Source: an uncultured Oscillospiraceae bacterium (GTDB taxonomy: Bacteria > Bacillota > Clostridia > Oscillospirales > Oscillospiraceae). Taken from it: a DNA stretch of 64,000 bases. The position numbers and the translations under genes were made by a program. Shown one piece after another: positions 60,554-64,000 of this stretch (its first letter is position 1; every line of letters begins with the position of its first letter). A model generated the notes under the pieces. That model was given only the letters and a program-made list of their open reading frames with translations, made no database searches and was not told where the DNA came from. The DNA lies in the NCBI GenBank assembly GCA_934646005.1, contig CAKUED010000009.1, positions 1-64,000 of the forward strand. The letters run 5' to 3'.

Positions 60554-61333
60554 ATGCGGGAGTTTAAGACGGATCTGACCGGCAAGGTCGCCGTCGTGAC
60601 CGGCGCGCGGCAGGGTCTGGGCAAAATTTTTGCCACGGCGCTGGCAGCAGCGGGCGCGGAGGTCGTCATCATGGCGCGCAATGTGAAGGCACTGGAAGAG
60701 GCGGCCGCCGAAATTCATGCCGAGACCGGCGCGATCTGCCATGACTGCCCCATCGACATCCTCGATGAGAGCAGCGTCGAAAGGGCGGCAAGGTTCGTGA
60801 TGGACACCTGCGGCAGGCTCGACATTCTCTTCAATAACGCCGCCCTCGGGCGCGGCTCGACCCCGCTTCAGGACACGAGCCTGGAGGAGTGGAACGCCAC
60901 CATCGGCACGAACCTCACCGGCACGTTTTTGTGCATGAAGCACTTCGGGCGCATTATGATCGCACAGCAGTCGGGCAAGGTCATCAATATGACGTCACTC
61001 GCCGCGCGCGCAGTGTTTGCCGACGCCTGCACCGGCGCATACGACTGCTCCAAGGCGGCGGTCGGCTGCCTGACGCGCTGCATGGCGGGCGAATGGGCGA
61101 AATATCATATCAATGTGAACTCCATTTCGCCGGGCTTCTTCCTCACCGACATCAACAAGCGCTTTTTGGAGCAGACGCCCGGGTTCTATGAGAACTCGTG
61201 CCGCAACGTGCCGCTCGGCCGCTGGGGCGACCCTGAAGAGATCGCGCCGCTGGCGCTGTTCCTCGCCTCGTCCGCTTCGGACTATATCACGGGCGCGGAC
61301 TTTAACATCGACGGCGGCTACACGCTCTGGTAA
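60554..61333 (+). CDS. Short-chain dehydrogenase/reductase, second
   Basis: 259 residues. TGARQGLGKIFATAL, NNAALG, NMTSLAARAVFADACTGAY with the Tyr, DCSKAA with the Lys, and the end ITGADFNIDGGYTLW. The Tyr-to-Lys block reads AYDCSKAAV, the normal YxxxK. AGGAGG precedes it 18 bases after the dehydrogenase. Gluconate-type or sugar-alcohol oxidoreduction is likely. Confidence 0.92.
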   Translation: MREFKTDLTGKVAVVTGARQGLGKIFATALAAAGAEVVIMARNVKALEEAAAEIHAETGAICHDCPIDILDESSVERAARFVMDTCGRLDILFNNAALGRGSTPLQDTSLEEWNATIGTNLTGTFLCMKHFGRIMIAQQSGKVINMTSLAARAVFADACTGAYDCSKAAVGCLTRCMAGEWAKYHINVNSISPGFFLTDINKRFLEQTPGFYENSCRNVPLGRWGDPEEIAPLALFLASSASDYITGADFNIDGGYTLW

Positions 61334-61363
61334 CGGAGCGGCAAGAAGAAAAGAACAGAGGGG

Positions 61364-62863
<1,500 letters not shown>

Positions 62864-62873
62864 GAGGCAGAGT

Positions 62874-63848
62874 ATGAGTGTTATCAAGAAAAGAAGCCGT
62901 GAGCTGCTCCTGATCGCGATCATCATCCTGATCGGCGTGGTCGTGTCCATTCGGACGCCTGCGTTCTTCAGCATCATCAACATCACCAGCATCCTCTACG
63001 GCAATGCCATCATCGGCATTATGGCGATCGGCATGATGATCGTCATCACCACGGCAAACATTGACGTTTCCGTGGGCGCGCAGTTCGCCGTGTGCAACAT
63101 GATCTGCGCTGCGTTCGTAAAAGCCACCGACGGACGCTACGCTGTTCTGGCGGTCCTGCTGAGCATGGCGGTCGGCTGTGTGCTGGGTCTGTTCAACGGT
63201 CTGCTCGTGGCAAAGCTGAACATCCCCGCCATCGTTGTGACGCTCGGCACGATGAACATCATGCGCGGCGGCATCTACTATCTCACGAACGGCAACTGGA
63301 TCGACGGTCTGTCCGGCGCATTTACCAAGGTCGCCAGCTCCCGCGTCCTGCTGAACGTCCCCATGGCGGTGTACATCTGGCTGTTTGTGGCGGTCGTCAC
63401 CTATGTGATCCTCTACCGCACGAATATCGGACGCAACATCCTCGCCGTCGGCGGCAACCTCGTCGCCGCCACGCGCGTGGGCATCAGCAAAACGGGCGTG
63501 TACCTGTTCGCGTTCGGCTACCTCGGCGCGCTGGTGGGCTTAGGCGGCGCGGTTTCGGCAGCCAAGCTCAAGATCGCGCAGCCGTCCAACGGCATCGGCT
63601 ATGAGATGGACCTCATCGCCGCCGCCATCATCGGCGGCACGGAGTTCTCCGGCGGCGTCGCCTCCATTCTCGGTACGGTGCTCGGCGTTCTGCTGCTGGG
63701 CGTCATCGACAACGGTCTGGTGCTTGCCAAAGTTCCTGTTTACTGGCAGGATCTTGCCACCGGCGCGATCATCATCATCGCGGTGACGACCTCGGCGCTG
63801 CGTGAATTTGCACCCAAGAAAAAGAGCGGGAAGGGGGCTGCGAAATAA
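62874..63848 (+). CDS. Sugar ABC transporter permease (RbsC-like), importer 2, first
   Basis: 324 residues with multiple helices. It has the ITTANIDVSVGAQFAVCNM variant of the TGNFDLS motif, KLNIPAIVVTLGTMNIMRGG and TNIGRNILAVGGNLVAA. GAGGCAGAG lies before ATG 62874, 10 bases after the ATPase. Confidence 0.94.
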   Translation: MSVIKKRSRELLLIAIIILIGVVVSIRTPAFFSIINITSILYGNAIIGIMAIGMMIVITTANIDVSVGAQFAVCNMICAAFVKATDGRYAVLAVLLSMAVGCVLGLFNGLLVAKLNIPAIVVTLGTMNIMRGGIYYLTNGNWIDGLSGAFTKVASSRVLLNVPMAVYIWLFVAVVTYVILYRTNIGRNILAVGGNLVAATRVGISKTGVYLFAFGYLGALVGLGGAVSAAKLKIAQPSNGIGYEMDLIAAAIIGGTEFSGGVASILGTVLGVLLLGVIDNGLVLAKVPVYWQDLATGAIIIIAVTTSALREFAPKKKSGKGAAK

Positions 63849-64000
63849 TGCAGAAGCTGAAAAAATCCCCGCATAAGAACGAGCTTGTCCTCGCGCTTGT
63901 GTTTCTTCTCATGTTCGTGGTGTTCTCCATCATCAGCGATCACTTCCTGACGCTGACGAACACCATGAGCCTGCTCAGCCAGATGGTCGAGCTGGGGCTT
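63848..64000 (+). CDS. Sugar ABC transporter permease, importer 2, second (cut by window end)
   Basis: The ATG overlaps the stop of the first permease (TAATG). The 51 visible residues are MQKLKKSPHKNELVLALVF, then a helix (LLMFVVFSIIS) and FLTLTNTMSLLSQMVELGL, which is how RbsC-type permeases begin. Two permease genes in a row, as in AI-2/rhamnose/autoinducer-type importers, suggest a heterodimeric channel. The rest and any binding protein lie beyond the window. Confidence 0.85.
   Translation, partial: MQKLKKSPHKNELVLALVFLLMFVVFSIISDHFLTLTNTMSLLSQMVELGL

Overview
The window is a typical stretch of chromosome from a G+C-rich member of the Clostridia. An Oscillospiraceae-like gut organism is my inference. 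The reasons are Firmicutes-style AGGAGG ribosome sites, sigma-A promoters, a perfect CIRCE operator on groESL, the holB-ricT (yaaT) gene pair, a SpoVT sequence and many sugar ABC importers regulated by ROK and AraC proteins. Coding DNA is visibly rich in G+C, whereas promoters and decayed mobile DNA are A+T-rich. No rRNA, CRISPR array or plasmid origin is present.

Layout. 1-9.5 kb: hisS (5' end cut by the window), aspS, malic enzyme, a MATE exporter with an attenuator-like leader, a tiny cysteine-pair lipoprotein, a ribbon-helix-helix protein and groES-groEL. 9.5-18.6 kb: lipid kinase and rRNA methyltransferase, an NfeD-SPFH membrane pair, queH, adenine deaminase, a candidate structured RNA and a sodium symporter. 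18.7-25.4 kb: a DUF2207 protein, then a minus-strand operon holB-ricT-aminotransferase-lspA-rluD. 25.7-28.4 kb: a serine recombinase whose reading frame runs straight into the last 150 residues of the sporulation regulator SpoVT, next to a broken phage antirepressor gene; this is the most striking locus. 28.9-38 kb: a MerR regulator and a peptide-type ABC operon (binding protein, two permeases, two ATPases) that ends in a NagA-like deacetylase and a CBM9-like protein. 38-41 kb: a DMT exporter, then a decayed mobile island (184-bp MITE-like element, gene remnants, tandem repeat, tRNA 3'-end duplication) abutting tRNA-Tyr and tRNA-Thr.

41-64 kb is a carbohydrate region in two blocks. Block one has a ROK regulator, a NagB-like enzyme, a second CBM9-like protein, a PIG-L deacetylase, a ceramidase-like hydrolase, a second ROK regulator and a complete ribose-type ABC importer. 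Block two has a DegT-type sugar aminotransferase, an AraC regulator, a TIM-barrel isomerase, two Gfo/Idh/MocA dehydrogenases, a second and nearly identical PIG-L deacetylase, two SDR dehydrogenases and another ABC importer cut by the window end. Together these look like uptake, deacetylation, oxidation and deamination of amino sugars; the exact substrate cannot be read from the sequence.

The long intergenic regions (3.2-3.7, 6.7-6.95, 13.3-14.3, 51.9-52.8, 57.2-57.7 kb) hold arrays of hairpin repeats. In four of them a 26-bp hairpin starting GTAGGGG recurs about every 80 bp. Forward copies come first and inverted copies follow, and the stem arms change in a compensated way.
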